A stretch of DNA of 64,000 bases from Panacagrimonas sp963975245 (GCA_963975245.1 CAXBFJ010000001.1:124001-188000), one strand, 5' to 3'; numbered from the stretch's first letter, positions 17,969-26,303 are shown. Numbers and translations are program-made. Notes: generated by a model from the sequence alone, not told the origin.

Positions 17969-18901
17969 ATGGTGCGTCGCGCGGATTGCCGTGTGCTGGA
18001 CGGAATCCTGTTGCTGGACAAGCCGCTGGGTTGTAGCTCCAATCAGGCGCTACAACAGGTGCGAAGATTGTTTCAGGCCCGCAAGGCGGGCCACACAGGA
18101 AGTCTTGACCCCTTGGCAACAGGTATGCTGCCGATCTGCTTTGGCCAGGCCACCAAGCTCAGCGGATTGCTGCTGGACTCCAACAAGGAGTATCTGGCCC
18201 GTGCCCGAATCGGGCAGAAGACCCTTACCGGCGATGCCGAGGGGGAGGTTGTCCAGACATCGGACCCATCCGGCCTGAGTCTTGACGACTTTGCCCGGAT
18301 TCGGGATCAGTTTCTGGGACGAATTCTACAAGTGCCACCCATGTACTCGGCGCTCAAGCAGGGCGGGCAGCGTTTGTATGAACTGGCCCGCAAAGGTGAG
18401 TCCGTTGAGCGGGCGGCCCGAGAAGTGGTCATTCACAGCCTGGATCTGATTTCCTACGATGAGGGCGAGCTCGTGGTGGCAGTTCGTTGCTCCAAGGGCA
18501 CCTACATCAGGACCCTGCTTGAAGATATCGCCGCCGCCGTTGGGCAGGTGGCGCACCTGACAGCCCTGAGGCGGACCCAAGTGGATCCGTTTCCCGGCGG
18601 TTCGATCCTGAGTCTGGAAGCACTTCAGGACCTGGCCGGGCAGGGAATGCAGGCGCTCGATGACAAATTGCTTCCGCTGAAATCGGCCGTGCCGGAGTGG
18701 CCAGAAGCTGCGCTTCCGGACAGCCAGTTGGCCAGGCTCGCATCAGGGCAAGCGGCCCGCTGGCCAGAAGCGCTTCCCCCCAAATTGGATGGCGATATTG
18801 CCATTGTGGATGGCGAGGGAAGCCTGTGTGCGGCAGGCAGGCAATCTGCCGAGGGCCAGTTGGTATCACGAAAATGGCTGTCCAGCCGTATTTTCGCTTG
18901 A
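17969..18901 (+). CDS. truB: tRNA pseudouridine(55) synthase TruB
   Basis: TruB makes pseudouridine 55 in the T-loop of tRNAs. The 310-residue product shows GILLLDKPLG, the catalytic motif HTGSLDPLATGMLPICFG with Asp47 as nucleophile, and the RCSKGTYIRTLLEDI segment, with a C-terminal PUA-like region. The ATG at 17969 is preferred to the adjacent TTG at 17966 because GAGG lies 8 nt upstream of it. It follows rbfA closely and precedes rpsO. Confidence 0.95.
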   Translation: MVRRADCRVLDGILLLDKPLGCSSNQALQQVRRLFQARKAGHTGSLDPLATGMLPICFGQATKLSGLLLDSNKEYLARARIGQKTLTGDAEGEVVQTSDPSGLSLDDFARIRDQFLGRILQVPPMYSALKQGGQRLYELARKGESVERAAREVVIHSLDLISYDEGELVVAVRCSKGTYIRTLLEDIAAAVGQVAHLTALRRTQVDPFPGGSILSLEALQDLAGQGMQALDDKLLPLKSAVPEWPEAALPDSQLARLASGQAARWPEALPPKLDGDIAIVDGEGSLCAAGRQSAEGQLVSRKWLSSRIFA

Positions 18902-18971
18902 GACGGCTGGCTGTGCCAGCTAGAATGACGAGCTTTGTAGCAAAATTTCCCCAGGTTTGGAGCGCAGGTAG

Positions 18972-19241
18972 ATGACTCTTTCGGTAGAACAAAAGCAGAG
19001 CGTAGTGCAGAAGTACGCTCAGGGTAAGAACGACACCGGTTCGCCGGAAGTGCAGGTTGCACTGTTGTCAGCACGGATCTCCGACTTGAGCGGTCACTTT
19101 GCCAGCAACAAGAAGGACCATCACTCACGACGCGGGCTGCTTAAAATGGTTAACCAGCGGCGTAGCTTGCTGGACTATCTGAAGCGCAAGGACGAGTCAC
19201 GCTATACCAAACTGATTGGCGACCTCGGCCTACGCCGCTAG
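18972..19241 (+). CDS. rpsO: 30S ribosomal protein S15
   Basis: S15 binds the central domain of 16S rRNA early in 30S assembly. The 89-residue product is the exact family length with the hallmark GSPEVQVALLSARI and HSRRGLLKMVNQRRSLLDYLK. AGGT precedes the ATG. It is followed by an intrinsic terminator and pnp, the classic rpsO-pnp pair; in E. coli S15 represses its own translation through the leader, but no such structure was established here. Confidence 0.97.
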   Translation: MTLSVEQKQSVVQKYAQGKNDTGSPEVQVALLSARISDLSGHFASNKKDHHSRRGLLKMVNQRRSLLDYLKRKDESRYTKLIGDLGLRR

Positions 19242-19254
19242 GCAGAACTTCAAG

Positions 19255-19280
19255 AAAGGGCGCATTGCGCCCTTTTTCTT
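19255..19280 (+). terminator. intrinsic terminator between rpsO and pnp
   Basis: AAAGGGCGC-ATT-GCGCCCTTT, a 9-bp stem with a 3-nt loop, continuing into TTCTT. It starts 14 nt after the rpsO stop, in the same place as the rpsO terminator of E. coli. Confidence 0.85.
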
Positions 19281-19339
19281 TGTTCGACTAAATATCTTTT
19301 TTCGCTTTCTTTGCAAAATCTAATTCGAGTCAGAAAATA

Positions 19340-21448
19340 ATGGCAATCCCTGCGCTACCCGCTACGCCCAAAACCGTTACCTTTCCTTACGGACCTCACA
19401 GCGTCACGCTTGAAACCGGGCATATCGCTCGTCAGGCCAGCGGAACGGTCGTTGTGCGCATGGATGACACCGTGGTGCTGGTTACTGCGGTCGCCAAGAA
19501 AGAAGCCCGCCCGGATCAGTCGTTCTTTCCGCTGACCGTTGATTACATGGAGCGCACCTACGCAGGTGGTCGCATTCCAGGTGGGTTCTTCAAGCGCGAA
19601 GGTCGCCCCTCAGAGCGCGAAACACTGACTTGCCGCTTGATCGATCGACCAATTCGGCCGCTGTTTCCAGAAGGCTTTCTGAACGAAGTGCAGATCGTCG
19701 CCACGGTGATGTCGCTCAACCCCGAGGTTGATGCTGACATCCCGGCAATGATTGGCGCTTCAGCCGCACTGTGTCTCTCAGGCGTGCCTTTCGCCGGGCC
19801 GATCGGCGCTGCAAAAGTGGGCTATGCCGATGGCAAGTACCTGCTCAACCCAACGCGCGAACAGCAGGCCACTTCGCAGCTCGATCTGGTAGTTGCGGGC
19901 ACTAGTGAAGCCGTCATGATGGTCGAATCCGAAGCCCAGCAGCTTTCTGAAGAAGTGATGCTCGGCGCCGTGATGTTTGGCCATGAGCAGATGCAGGTGG
20001 CCATCAAGGCCATCAATGAACTGACGGCGCAGGCTGGCAAGCCGAAATGGGATTGGAAGCCGCTGTCAGACGATTCCGGTGTGATGGATGCCGTGAAGGG
20101 TTTCAGCGACGACGTCGCCAAGGCCTACACCATTGCTGACAAGCAGGAACGTCAGGATGCCGTGGCCGCTGTTCGCGAGAAGGTTGTTGCAGCGCTGTGC
20201 CCGGAAGAGGCGCCTCAGTTCCCGGCTGACAAAGTTAAGAGCGTATTCCACGACTTGGAAGCGATTGTGGTGCGCAACCGCATCATCGAAGGGCATCCGC
20301 GCATTGACGGTCGTGATACGCGCACTGTTCGCCCGATCAGCATCGGCGCAAATGTTCTGCCGCGTACGCATGGCTCTGCCATCTTCACTCGCGGCGAAAC
20401 GCAGGTGATGGCCGTGGTGACCCTGGGTACCGGAAAGGACGCACAGCTGATCGACGCCATGGAAGGCGAGTCGCGCGAGCCGTTCATGCTCAACTACAAC
20501 TTCCCTCCGTACAGCGTCGGTGAAACAGGCCGTGTGGGCTCGCCCAAGCGTCGCGAAATCGGCCACGGTCGCTTGGCCAAGCGCGGTTTGCTTGGGGTGA
20601 TGCCGGATCTGGAAAAGGAATTCCCCTACGTCGTGCGCGTCGTCGCCGAAACCACTGAGTCCAACGGTTCTTCATCAATGGCCTCGGTGTGCAGTTCTTG
20701 CCTGGCGATGATGGATGCTGGCGTTCCGCTCAAAGCACCGGTGGCTGGTGTTGCCATGGGTCTGATCCTTGAGGGCAGCAAGTTCGCCGTCCTGACCGAT
20801 ATCCTCGGAGATGAAGATCATCTCGGGGACATGGACTTCAAGGTTGCAGGGTCGCGTGCTGGTGTTACTGCACTGCAGATGGATATCAAGATCACCGGCG
20901 TCAATGGTGAGATCATGAAGCAAGCGCTGGCACAGGCTCAGGAAGCGCGTTTCCACATCCTTGACCAGATGGATCAGGTGCTGTCTTCAGCTCGTGAAGA
21001 AATGTCCCCTTGGGCGCCGCGTATCACCACCATCAAGATCAACCCTGACAAGATTCGTGATGTCATCGGTAAGGGTGGCGTCACCATCCGCGCGATTACC
21101 GAAGAAACCGGCACCAGCATCGACATCGACGACGATGGCACTATCAAGGTGGCAGCGGTCGACAAGGCTCAGGCGGACGCCGCTATCGAACGCATCAATA
21201 CTTTGACCAAGGAAGTTGAAGTTGGCGCCATCTATGAGGGCAAAGTTGCCAAGCTCATGGACTTCGGGGCCTTCGTCACCATTTCTCCGGGCAAGGACGG
21301 ATTGGTTCACATCTCTCAGTTGGCTGAGCAGCGTGTCGAAAAGGTTGAAGACGTGGTCAAGGAAGGCCAGGTTGTTCGCGTCAAGGTCCTTGAGGTGGAC
21401 AAGCAGGGTCGCATTCGCCTTTCAATGAAAGCTGTGGATGTAGCCTGA
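19340..21448 (+). CDS. pnp: polyribonucleotide nucleotidyltransferase (PNPase)
   Basis: PNPase is a trimeric 3'-5' phosphorolytic exoribonuclease and degradosome partner. The 702-residue product has two RNase PH-like domains (residues ~10-230 and ~310-545, with the family segments FPLTVDYMERTYAGG and FPPYSVGETGRVG), a KH domain (~555-615, VIGKGGVTIRAITEETG) and an S1 domain (~622-692, YEGKVAKLMDFGAFVTI). The Shine-Dalgarno before the ATG is weak. In E. coli pnp is autoregulated through its leader after RNase III cleavage. A hairpin cluster lies downstream. Confidence 0.97.
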   Translation: MAIPALPATPKTVTFPYGPHSVTLETGHIARQASGTVVVRMDDTVVLVTAVAKKEARPDQSFFPLTVDYMERTYAGGRIPGGFFKREGRPSERETLTCRLIDRPIRPLFPEGFLNEVQIVATVMSLNPEVDADIPAMIGASAALCLSGVPFAGPIGAAKVGYADGKYLLNPTREQQATSQLDLVVAGTSEAVMMVESEAQQLSEEVMLGAVMFGHEQMQVAIKAINELTAQAGKPKWDWKPLSDDSGVMDAVKGFSDDVAKAYTIADKQERQDAVAAVREKVVAALCPEEAPQFPADKVKSVFHDLEAIVVRNRIIEGHPRIDGRDTRTVRPISIGANVLPRTHGSAIFTRGETQVMAVVTLGTGKDAQLIDAMEGESREPFMLNYNFPPYSVGETGRVGSPKRREIGHGRLAKRGLLGVMPDLEKEFPYVVRVVAETTESNGSSSMASVCSSCLAMMDAGVPLKAPVAGVAMGLILEGSKFAVLTDILGDEDHLGDMDFKVAGSRAGVTALQMDIKITGVNGEIMKQALAQAQEARFHILDQMDQVLSSAREEMSPWAPRITTIKINPDKIRDVIGKGGVTIRAITEETGTSIDIDDDGTIKVAAVDKAQADAAIERINTLTKEVEVGAIYEGKVAKLMDFGAFVTISPGKDGLVHISQLAEQRVEKVEDVVKEGQVVRVKVLEVDKQGRIRLSMKAVDVA

Positions 21449-21455
21449 TCCAATA

Positions 21456-21494
21456 TGCATCACATTGGCTAACATTGGTTGCCAATGTGATGCA
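21456..21494. repeat. 14-bp inverted repeat just after pnp
   Basis: TGCATCACATTGGC (21456-21469) and GCCAATGTGATGCA (21481-21494) are perfect inverted repeats around an 11-nt loop. The repeat starts 8 nt after the pnp stop. There is no T-run after it, so it is not a classical terminator; it could stabilise the pnp 3' end or be a dispersed palindromic element. Confidence 0.7.
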
Positions 21495-21529
21495 GTTCAC
21501 GCAGAATCCGTCAACCGCATATCCGCTAC

Positions 21530-21660
21530 TGATGATCCCGGAGAGGGTTTCAGGAGCAAAAAAATACCCCCTAGAAAGGGGGTGAGTGCGAGAAAGGCCT
21601 AGGCCTTTCTGGAGGAGGCATTAAACCAAGTTACGGTGGGGCGTCTAGGACGCCCTTTTT
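21530..21660 (+). ncRNA. candidate structured small RNA (hairpins plus terminator)
   Basis: Three stem-loops occur in a row: ACCCCC-TAGAAA-GGGGGT (21566-21583), a perfect 20-bp palindrome centred on CCTAGG (21591-21610), and GGGCGTC-TAG-GACGCCC with five Ts (21639-21660). Single-stranded stretches contain GGA motifs (CCGGAGAGG, CAGGAG, GGAGGAGG), the kind bound by CsrA/RsmA. The left boundary is a guess; a weak promoter (TTCACG at 21496, CATATC at 21518, 16-nt spacing) would give a start near 21530. It could equally be the long 3' untranslated region of pnp. Confidence 0.4.
21639..21660 (+). terminator. intrinsic terminator downstream of pnp
   Basis: A 7-bp stem GGGCGTC/GACGCCC with a TAG loop, directly followed by TTTTTC. 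It ends either the pnp transcript, about 200 nt after the stop, or a separate small RNA. Nothing on the + strand follows before the convergent gene. Confidence 0.85.
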
Positions 21661-21729
21661 CTTGGCTTGAAAATGGTGCAGTGCAGTATAAATACGAGCT
21701 CAGATTCGGTCAATGTGAATTGATCAGTC

Positions 21730-21745
21730 GATTTGTCGACAAATC
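21730..21745. repeat. 16-bp perfect palindrome GATTTGTCGACAAATC
   Basis: A perfect 16-bp palindrome in the gap between the pnp-side terminator and the 3' end of the phaR-like gene. It looks like a dimeric regulator site, but both flanking genes converge on it, so its target is unclear. A TATAAA-like element lies upstream at 21687-21692. Confidence 0.5.
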
Positions 21746-21809
21746 AATAGTTTGCGAGTGTTAGTCCAATATTGCCGCCGAGGTGAGATGCCTGGGAGGC
21801 CTTTCCAGG

Positions 21810-22319
21810 CTACTTCTCGGTTGACGCCGTTTCAGATGCATCATCCTTGCCACGTTTGGTCAGCTTCGACCTTGAAAGGTTCCGCAAGAACTCCTTTCGC
21901 ACGAGGCGCCAGATGGGAACTTGCCGCTCAGCCAGGTCCTTCAGCGCATGGAGCGGCTGCTGGGCCTGTCCAAGCTTTTGCTTGAGCTGGTCGGCGAAGT
22001 GACTCTGCTGGTCGACGAACATCTGTAGCGATAGCTCCAGATAGCGACTGATACTGGACTGCATCGGATCGCCGTAAAACCGGATGATGAATCCGAGCAG
22101 ATCCGTGGTGAAGATGGGGTCGCCGCCCTGCTCCTGCTCTGCAATGACCTGCAGAAGGATGCTGCGCGTGATGTCTTCCTGCGTCCGCTTGTCCTCCACC
22201 CGGAAAGGGATGTCGTTCAGAACCAGTTGCCGCACCTCTTCCAAGGTGATGTAACGACTGATCTCAGTGTCATACAGACGACGATTGGGGTACTTCTTCA
22301 GAACGCGCAAATCACTCAT
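21810..22319 (-). CDS. phaR: polyhydroxyalkanoate synthesis repressor PhaR
   Basis: PhaR-type proteins bind DNA and PHB granules and repress phasin and PHB-synthesis genes until polymer forms. The product from the ATG at 22319 is 169 residues. The N-terminal PHB/PHA accumulation regulator DNA-binding domain is very clear (LKKYPNRRLYDTEISRYITL), followed by the second conserved block (DLLGFIIRFYGDPMQSSISRYLE). The C-terminal part is coiled-coil-like and basic. Two in-frame ATGs lie upstream (22346, 22331), none with a good Shine-Dalgarno. No phaC, phaA or phaB genes are in the window. It is transcribed towards pnp. Confidence 0.9.
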   Translation of the reverse strand: MSDLRVLKKYPNRRLYDTEISRYITLEEVRQLVLNDIPFRVEDKRTQEDITRSILLQVIAEQEQGGDPIFTTDLLGFIIRFYGDPMQSSISRYLELSLQMFVDQQSHFADQLKQKLGQAQQPLHALKDLAERQVPIWRLVRKEFLRNLSRSKLTKRGKDDASETASTEK

Positions 22320-22435
22320 GCCGATAACCATGTTGCAGTGCGCCAAGAGTGCCAGAAACCGGCCGCTCCCGTAACGGCTATCGCGTCGTCAATGTGTGAA
22401 TTCCGGGGTATTGCTTTGTTTGAGCAGACGAGCAA

Positions 22436-23323
22436 CTAGTGCAAAGCGTCCGAATCTATCTGCGAAATCAGCTTCCCAGGCTGCCAGTGATCAATGGCAT
22501 GAGCGAGGATCTCTTGCGGGCTCGCGCGCCGGTCCATGCAGGTTTGGCCCAGGTGAGCAAGCGCCTGAGCCAGATTTTCAGAGGGCGCGGCAACGTCGAG
22601 CGAAGGGGCGTGGTTCTGTTTACTGAGCTTTCGGCCTTCCGGGTCCATCGCCAGGGGTAGATGACCATAGTGCGGACGCTTGCCCTGCAGCTGATCGATC
22701 AGAAAGAGCTGTCGAAAACTTGAGCTGACGAGGTCTGCCCCGCGAATGACGTCGGTGATGCCCATGGATGTCTCGTCTACCGCGCAGGCCAATTGATAGG
22801 CGAACTGGCCATCTTTTCTACGCACAACGAAGTCGCCTACGTGCCTTGCAAGATCGCAGGACTGGACGCCGACGAACGCGTCCGCGAATTCGAGCCTCGA
22901 ATCCGGGACCCTGACTCGGATTGCGGCTTCTTGTGGCGCCAGCGCAATATTTCGACAGTGGCCGTCATAAATGGCCTCGCCATGTGTCGGTGAGAGGCGA
23001 GACCTGAGTTCTGCTCGCGTACACCAACAATGATAGAGAAGCTCGCGCTTCTCAAGAAAAACAATTGCTTGTAGATATTCTTCGAGGTGCTCGCTCTGCC
23101 GGTACGGAGCTCCATCCCAATGCAGGCCGTGTTGCTCGAGCTGGGCATAAATCGTGGATTCATGCTCTGGCCTGATCCTTGCCGTATCCAAATCGTCGAT
23201 TCGCAACCGCCACTCACCATAAGCCGAACGGGCACAGAGGAAGCTGCCGAGGGCGGCCACGAGCGAGCCAATGTGGAGCGGGCCTGAAGGTGTAGGGGCA
23301 AAGCGGCCGACGTAGCGAGCCAT
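22436..23323 (-). CDS. gluQ: glutamyl-Q tRNA(Asp) synthetase
   Basis: GluQ is a truncated glutamyl-tRNA synthetase paralogue that attaches glutamate to the queuosine base at position 34 of tRNA-Asp. At 295 residues it lacks the anticodon-binding domain of GltX. HIGS is at 17-20, a KMSKS-like KLSKQ at 232-236, and the zinc site C99-x-C101...Y119-x3-C123 of the family is present. It shares a divergent upstream region with the HAD gene. QueF, another queuosine-pathway enzyme, lies 3.6 kb away. Confidence 0.94.
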   Translation of the reverse strand: MARYVGRFAPTPSGPLHIGSLVAALGSFLCARSAYGEWRLRIDDLDTARIRPEHESTIYAQLEQHGLHWDGAPYRQSEHLEEYLQAIVFLEKRELLYHCWCTRAELRSRLSPTHGEAIYDGHCRNIALAPQEAAIRVRVPDSRLEFADAFVGVQSCDLARHVGDFVVRRKDGQFAYQLACAVDETSMGITDVIRGADLVSSSFRQLFLIDQLQGKRPHYGHLPLAMDPEGRKLSKQNHAPSLDVAAPSENLAQALAHLGQTCMDRRASPQEILAHAIDHWQPGKLISQIDSDALH

Positions 23324-23503
23324 TTGGTTGGAATTTCAATTCAGTCGATGAAAGGTCTCAAATGGCAGATGAAATAACAAGCGGAAGTATCTGATTAACC
23401 AATAGATGATGTACAATATTGACCACACAGCCGTAGGTAACCCCATGTTGATCATGGCACCGCATTCGCAAATCGTGGGCAGCCCGCATTTTTGGGGGTA
23501 CCT

Positions 23504-24289
23504 GTGAGTTTGCGAGCGCTACTGCTGGATGTGGATGGCACCATTGCCGATACCGAGCGTTATGGTCATCGGCCGGCCTACAACAGAGCTTTCCGGAAGC
23601 TCGGCCTGGATTTTCGCTGGGGGCCGAAGCTGTATCGACGGCTGCTGGTACAGCCGGGTGGCAAGGAGCGGCTGCTTCACTACGTTAGCCACTACAAACC
23701 TGAACTCGGCGAGCACGCGGCGGACTATTCGTCAGATCCGCACGCTTGGGTTGCCAAGGTTCACAAGCTCAAATCGCATTACTACCGACGTTACCTGCGC
23801 ATGGGGCTGGTCCCTTTGCGCCCGGGCGTCGCACGCCTGATTCGCGAGGCGGATGCTGCGGGAATCAACGTGGCGCTGGTGAGCAATGCCAGTCGTGCCA
23901 GCCTTCGCCCGGTTTTGCGTTACGGCCTCGGAGATGATCTGGCTGATCGTATTGATCTTGTCGTCAGCGGCGAAGACGTCAGCGCGAAGAAGCCTGCACC
24001 AGATACCTATCTCCTGGCGCTGAAAAAACTGGGGTTGCAGGCCAGCGAATGTGTAGCACTTGAAGACTCGGATATTGGCCTGCGCGCTGCGCACGCCGCT
24101 GGCGTCGCTACCGTGGTGACCACCAACTCAAATACTGAAGGTCAGGACTTCTCGGATGCAGTCATGGTGCTGGATGGTTGCGGCGATCCGGATCAGCCGG
24201 CCAAGCCGTTTCGCGGTGTGATGTCAGATCCGTTTCTGACCCTGGCCCATTTGCGCGGCTTTACCGACGTTGGCAGCACGGCTGTCTGA
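23504..24289 (+). CDS. HAD-superfamily hydrolase, CbbY/phosphoglycolate-phosphatase type
   Basis: A 261-residue haloacid-dehalogenase hydrolase, probably acting on a small sugar phosphate. Motif I is LLLDVDGTIADTE (nucleophile D9, acid/base D11), motif II VALVSNAS, motif III the Lys in SAKKPAPDTY, and motif IV ALEDSDIGLRAA. The helical cap between motifs I and II is of the C1 type used by CbbY (xylulose-1,5-bisphosphatase) and beta-phosphoglucomutases, so substrate cannot be assigned. GTG at 23504 is chosen because GGGGG lies 5-9 nt upstream; TTG at 23492 would overlap that Shine-Dalgarno. No RuBisCO genes are nearby. Confidence 0.85.
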   Translation: MSLRALLLDVDGTIADTERYGHRPAYNRAFRKLGLDFRWGPKLYRRLLVQPGGKERLLHYVSHYKPELGEHAADYSSDPHAWVAKVHKLKSHYYRRYLRMGLVPLRPGVARLIREADAAGINVALVSNASRASLRPVLRYGLGDDLADRIDLVVSGEDVSAKKPAPDTYLLALKKLGLQASECVALEDSDIGLRAAHAAGVATVVTTNSNTEGQDFSDAVMVLDGCGDPDQPAKPFRGVMSDPFLTLAHLRGFTDVGSTAV

Positions 24290-24358
24290 CTGCCCGTGGC
24301 TTCGCGCGGGCTATTGCGCCAATAGCATCGACCTATCGGCAAGATAAAAATAATTGCG

Positions 24359-24386
24359 TTGACTCTGCTGCGGGGCAGCGTACTCT
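24359..24386 (+). promoter_or_regulatory. candidate promoter for the rubrerythrin gene
   Basis: TTGACT at 24359-24364 and TACTCT at 24381-24386 with 16-nt spacing, 54 nt before the rubrerythrin ATG. The spacer contains GCTGC-GGG-GCAGC, an inverted repeat where a repressor could bind. The -10 match is mediocre, so this is tentative. Confidence 0.4.
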
Positions 24387-24440
24387 TCAGGCTCAATAGC
24401 GGTATCTGCAAGCCATCTGATTATTCAAGGAGAGCAAGCC

Positions 24441-24857
24441 ATGGCGTTGAAAGGGTCAAAGACCGAAGAGAATCTGAAGGCCGCATTTGCGGGTGAGTCA
24501 CAAGCCAATCGTCGCTATCTGTACTTTGCGCAGAAGGCTGACGTGGAAGGTTATAACGACGTCGCTGCCGTATTTCGCTCCACCGCTGAAGGTGAGACCG
24601 GGCATGCGCATGGTCACCTTGAATATCTTGAATCCTGCGGTGATCCCGCGACCGGCCTGCCCATTGGTTCGACGGGCGATAACCTGAAAGCGGCTATTGC
24701 CGGTGAGACCCATGAATACACCGACATGTATCCGGGCATGGCCAAGACGGCCCGCGACGAAGGTCATGACGAGGTGGCAGACTGGTTCGAGACCCTCGCA
24801 AAGGCTGAGCGCTCCCACGCCAATCGCTTTACCAAGGCCCTGAACGAGATGGCCTGA
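24441..24857 (+). CDS. rubrerythrin-type diiron protein (no rubredoxin domain)
   Basis: A 138-residue four-helix-bundle protein of the rubrerythrin family, which reduces peroxide with electrons from a redox partner. The diiron ligands are visible as E19, E52-x2-H55, E89 and E123-x2-H126. The usual C-terminal rubredoxin FeS4 domain is absent, as in sulerythrin-like short forms, so electrons must come from another protein. A strong AAGGAGAG precedes the ATG. The next two genes encode an Fe-S oxidoreductase and a DUF3501 protein, a grouping I recall from other Proteobacteria, suggesting that the Fe-S protein is the electron donor (inference). Confidence 0.9.
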   Translation: MALKGSKTEENLKAAFAGESQANRRYLYFAQKADVEGYNDVAAVFRSTAEGETGHAHGHLEYLESCGDPATGLPIGSTGDNLKAAIAGETHEYTDMYPGMAKTARDEGHDEVADWFETLAKAERSHANRFTKALNEMA

Positions 24858-24883
24858 GGTACGAGCTGACCTAAAGTATGAAG

Positions 24884-24908
24884 CGACGCCGGGTTTTACC
24901 CGGCGTCG
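24884..24908 (+). repeat. stable hairpin between rubrerythrin and Fe-S oxidoreductase genes
   Basis: CGACGCCGGGT-TTT-ACCCGGCGTCG, an 11-bp perfect stem with a 3-nt loop, beginning 27 nt after the rubrerythrin stop and ending 20 nt before the next ATG. No T-run follows. It may stabilise the upstream message (unequal expression within the operon) or act as a partial terminator. Confidence 0.7.
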
Positions 24909-24928
24909 TGCTTTCAGGAGCCTGAAAA

Positions 24929-26281
24929 ATGAGTGAATCCTCGAATCCAAAAGCAGGTGAGGGCGGACTCAGCGCGCCGACACGCCATCCTCTGGAGTGG
25001 AAGACGGAGGCCTTCTACGACGAAGCGCCCCTGTTCAAGGAACTGGAGCGCGTCTATGACATCTGCCATGGCTGTCGTCGATGTGTTTCCCTTTGCCAGT
25101 CTTTTCCCGTGTTGTTTGATCTGGTGGATGAGTCCTCCACCATGGAAGTCGATGGCGTCGACAAGCAGGATTACTGGAAGGTGGTCGACCAGTGCTATCT
25201 GTGTGATCTCTGTTACCAGGTCAAATGTCCGTATGTGCCGCCGCACGAATGGAATGTGGATTTTCCGCACTTGATGCTGCGAGCCAAGGCAGTGCAGTTC
25301 AAGAAAGGCGAAGTCGGCGCATCACGAAAGATGCTGACCAATACGCGCGCAATTGGCGGGCTGGCGAGCATTCCGGTGGTGACCGAAACGGTCAATGCCA
25401 CTAACCGCAGTCCCGCCATGCGCAAGCTGGTCAAGAACGTGCTCGGTGTTCATCCCGAGGCACATGTGCCGGTCTACCACAGCAACACCGCACACAAGCG
25501 AATCAACAAGCTGCCAGAAAATACTTCCGGTGCCGTGAGTGAAGCCGGCCGATCGCGTGGCAAGGTCGCGCTGTTTGTGACCTGTTACGGCGAGTACAAC
25601 ATGCCGCAGGTCGCCGAGGACCTTGTCAGCGTGCTTCGCCACAACAATATCGAGGTCAAACTGATCGAGCAGGAAAAATGTTGCGGCATGCCCAAGCTCG
25701 AACTCGGTGATCTCGAATCAGTCGAGAAATTCAAGCAGTTCAACCTGCCGATTCTTGCCAAAGCCGTGAGCGAAGGCTGGGACATCATGGCGCCCATTCC
25801 TTCCTGTGTGCTGATGTTCAGGCAGGAAATTCCGCTGATGTTTCCTGACGATGAGCAGGTGCAAGCGGTCCGGGCGAATATCTTTGATCCCTTTGAATAC
25901 CTGATGTATCGACACAAGGCCGGTCTGTTCAACACGAATTTCAAATCCGAACTGGGCAAGCTCGCTTATCACGCGCCCTGTCATCAGCGTGTACAGAACG
26001 TGGGACCCAAAACCAAGGACATTCTGTCCCTGATTCCCGGTACCGAGATCGAATTCATCGAGCGCTGTTCCGGGCACAACGGAACTTATGGCGTGCGCGA
26101 TGAGACCTATGAGCTGTCAATGAAAATTCTCAAGCCTGTGGTGCGTCGCGTCGAGAGTGCCAATGTCGACTACGTCACCAGCGATTGCCCGATGGCGGCT
26201 GATCACATTGCGCACGGTATGGGAGGCTCCAAACCGGCGCTGCATCCGATCAGTCTGCTGCGGCAGGCTTACGGAATCTGA
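24929..26281 (+). CDS. GlpC/heterodisulfide-reductase-type Fe-S oxidoreductase
   Basis: A 450-residue protein with a ferredoxin-like N-terminus and two CCG domains, like GlpC and HdrD, which pass electrons to or from quinones or thiols. Cluster 1 is C46-x2-C49-x2-C52-x3-C56. Cluster 2 is C89-x2-C92-x2-C95-x4-C100-P, with four rather than three residues before the last Cys. The first CCG domain ends in EKCCGMPKLELGD; the second begins YHAPCHQR and has CSGHNG in place of CCG. No membrane segment or signal peptide is seen. It lies between rubrerythrin and DUF3501 genes, so a role in rubrerythrin-linked peroxide reduction is plausible but unproven. Confidence 0.85.
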   Translation: MSESSNPKAGEGGLSAPTRHPLEWKTEAFYDEAPLFKELERVYDICHGCRRCVSLCQSFPVLFDLVDESSTMEVDGVDKQDYWKVVDQCYLCDLCYQVKCPYVPPHEWNVDFPHLMLRAKAVQFKKGEVGASRKMLTNTRAIGGLASIPVVTETVNATNRSPAMRKLVKNVLGVHPEAHVPVYHSNTAHKRINKLPENTSGAVSEAGRSRGKVALFVTCYGEYNMPQVAEDLVSVLRHNNIEVKLIEQEKCCGMPKLELGDLESVEKFKQFNLPILAKAVSEGWDIMAPIPSCVLMFRQEIPLMFPDDEQVQAVRANIFDPFEYLMYRHKAGLFNTNFKSELGKLAYHAPCHQRVQNVGPKTKDILSLIPGTEIEFIERCSGHNGTYGVRDETYELSMKILKPVVRRVESANVDYVTSDCPMAADHIAHGMGGSKPALHPISLLRQAYGI

Positions 26282-26303
26282 ATGATCAGATTGGAAAAAT
26301 CAC

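Noticed and set aside
21661..21700. possible sigma-54 promoter (TGGC...TGCA)
   Set aside because: The spacing between the GG and GC elements is three bases off the -24/-12 rule.
21752..21985. short + strand open frame over the phaR 3' end
   Set aside because: Overlaps phaR antisense, uses TTG and shows no protein features.
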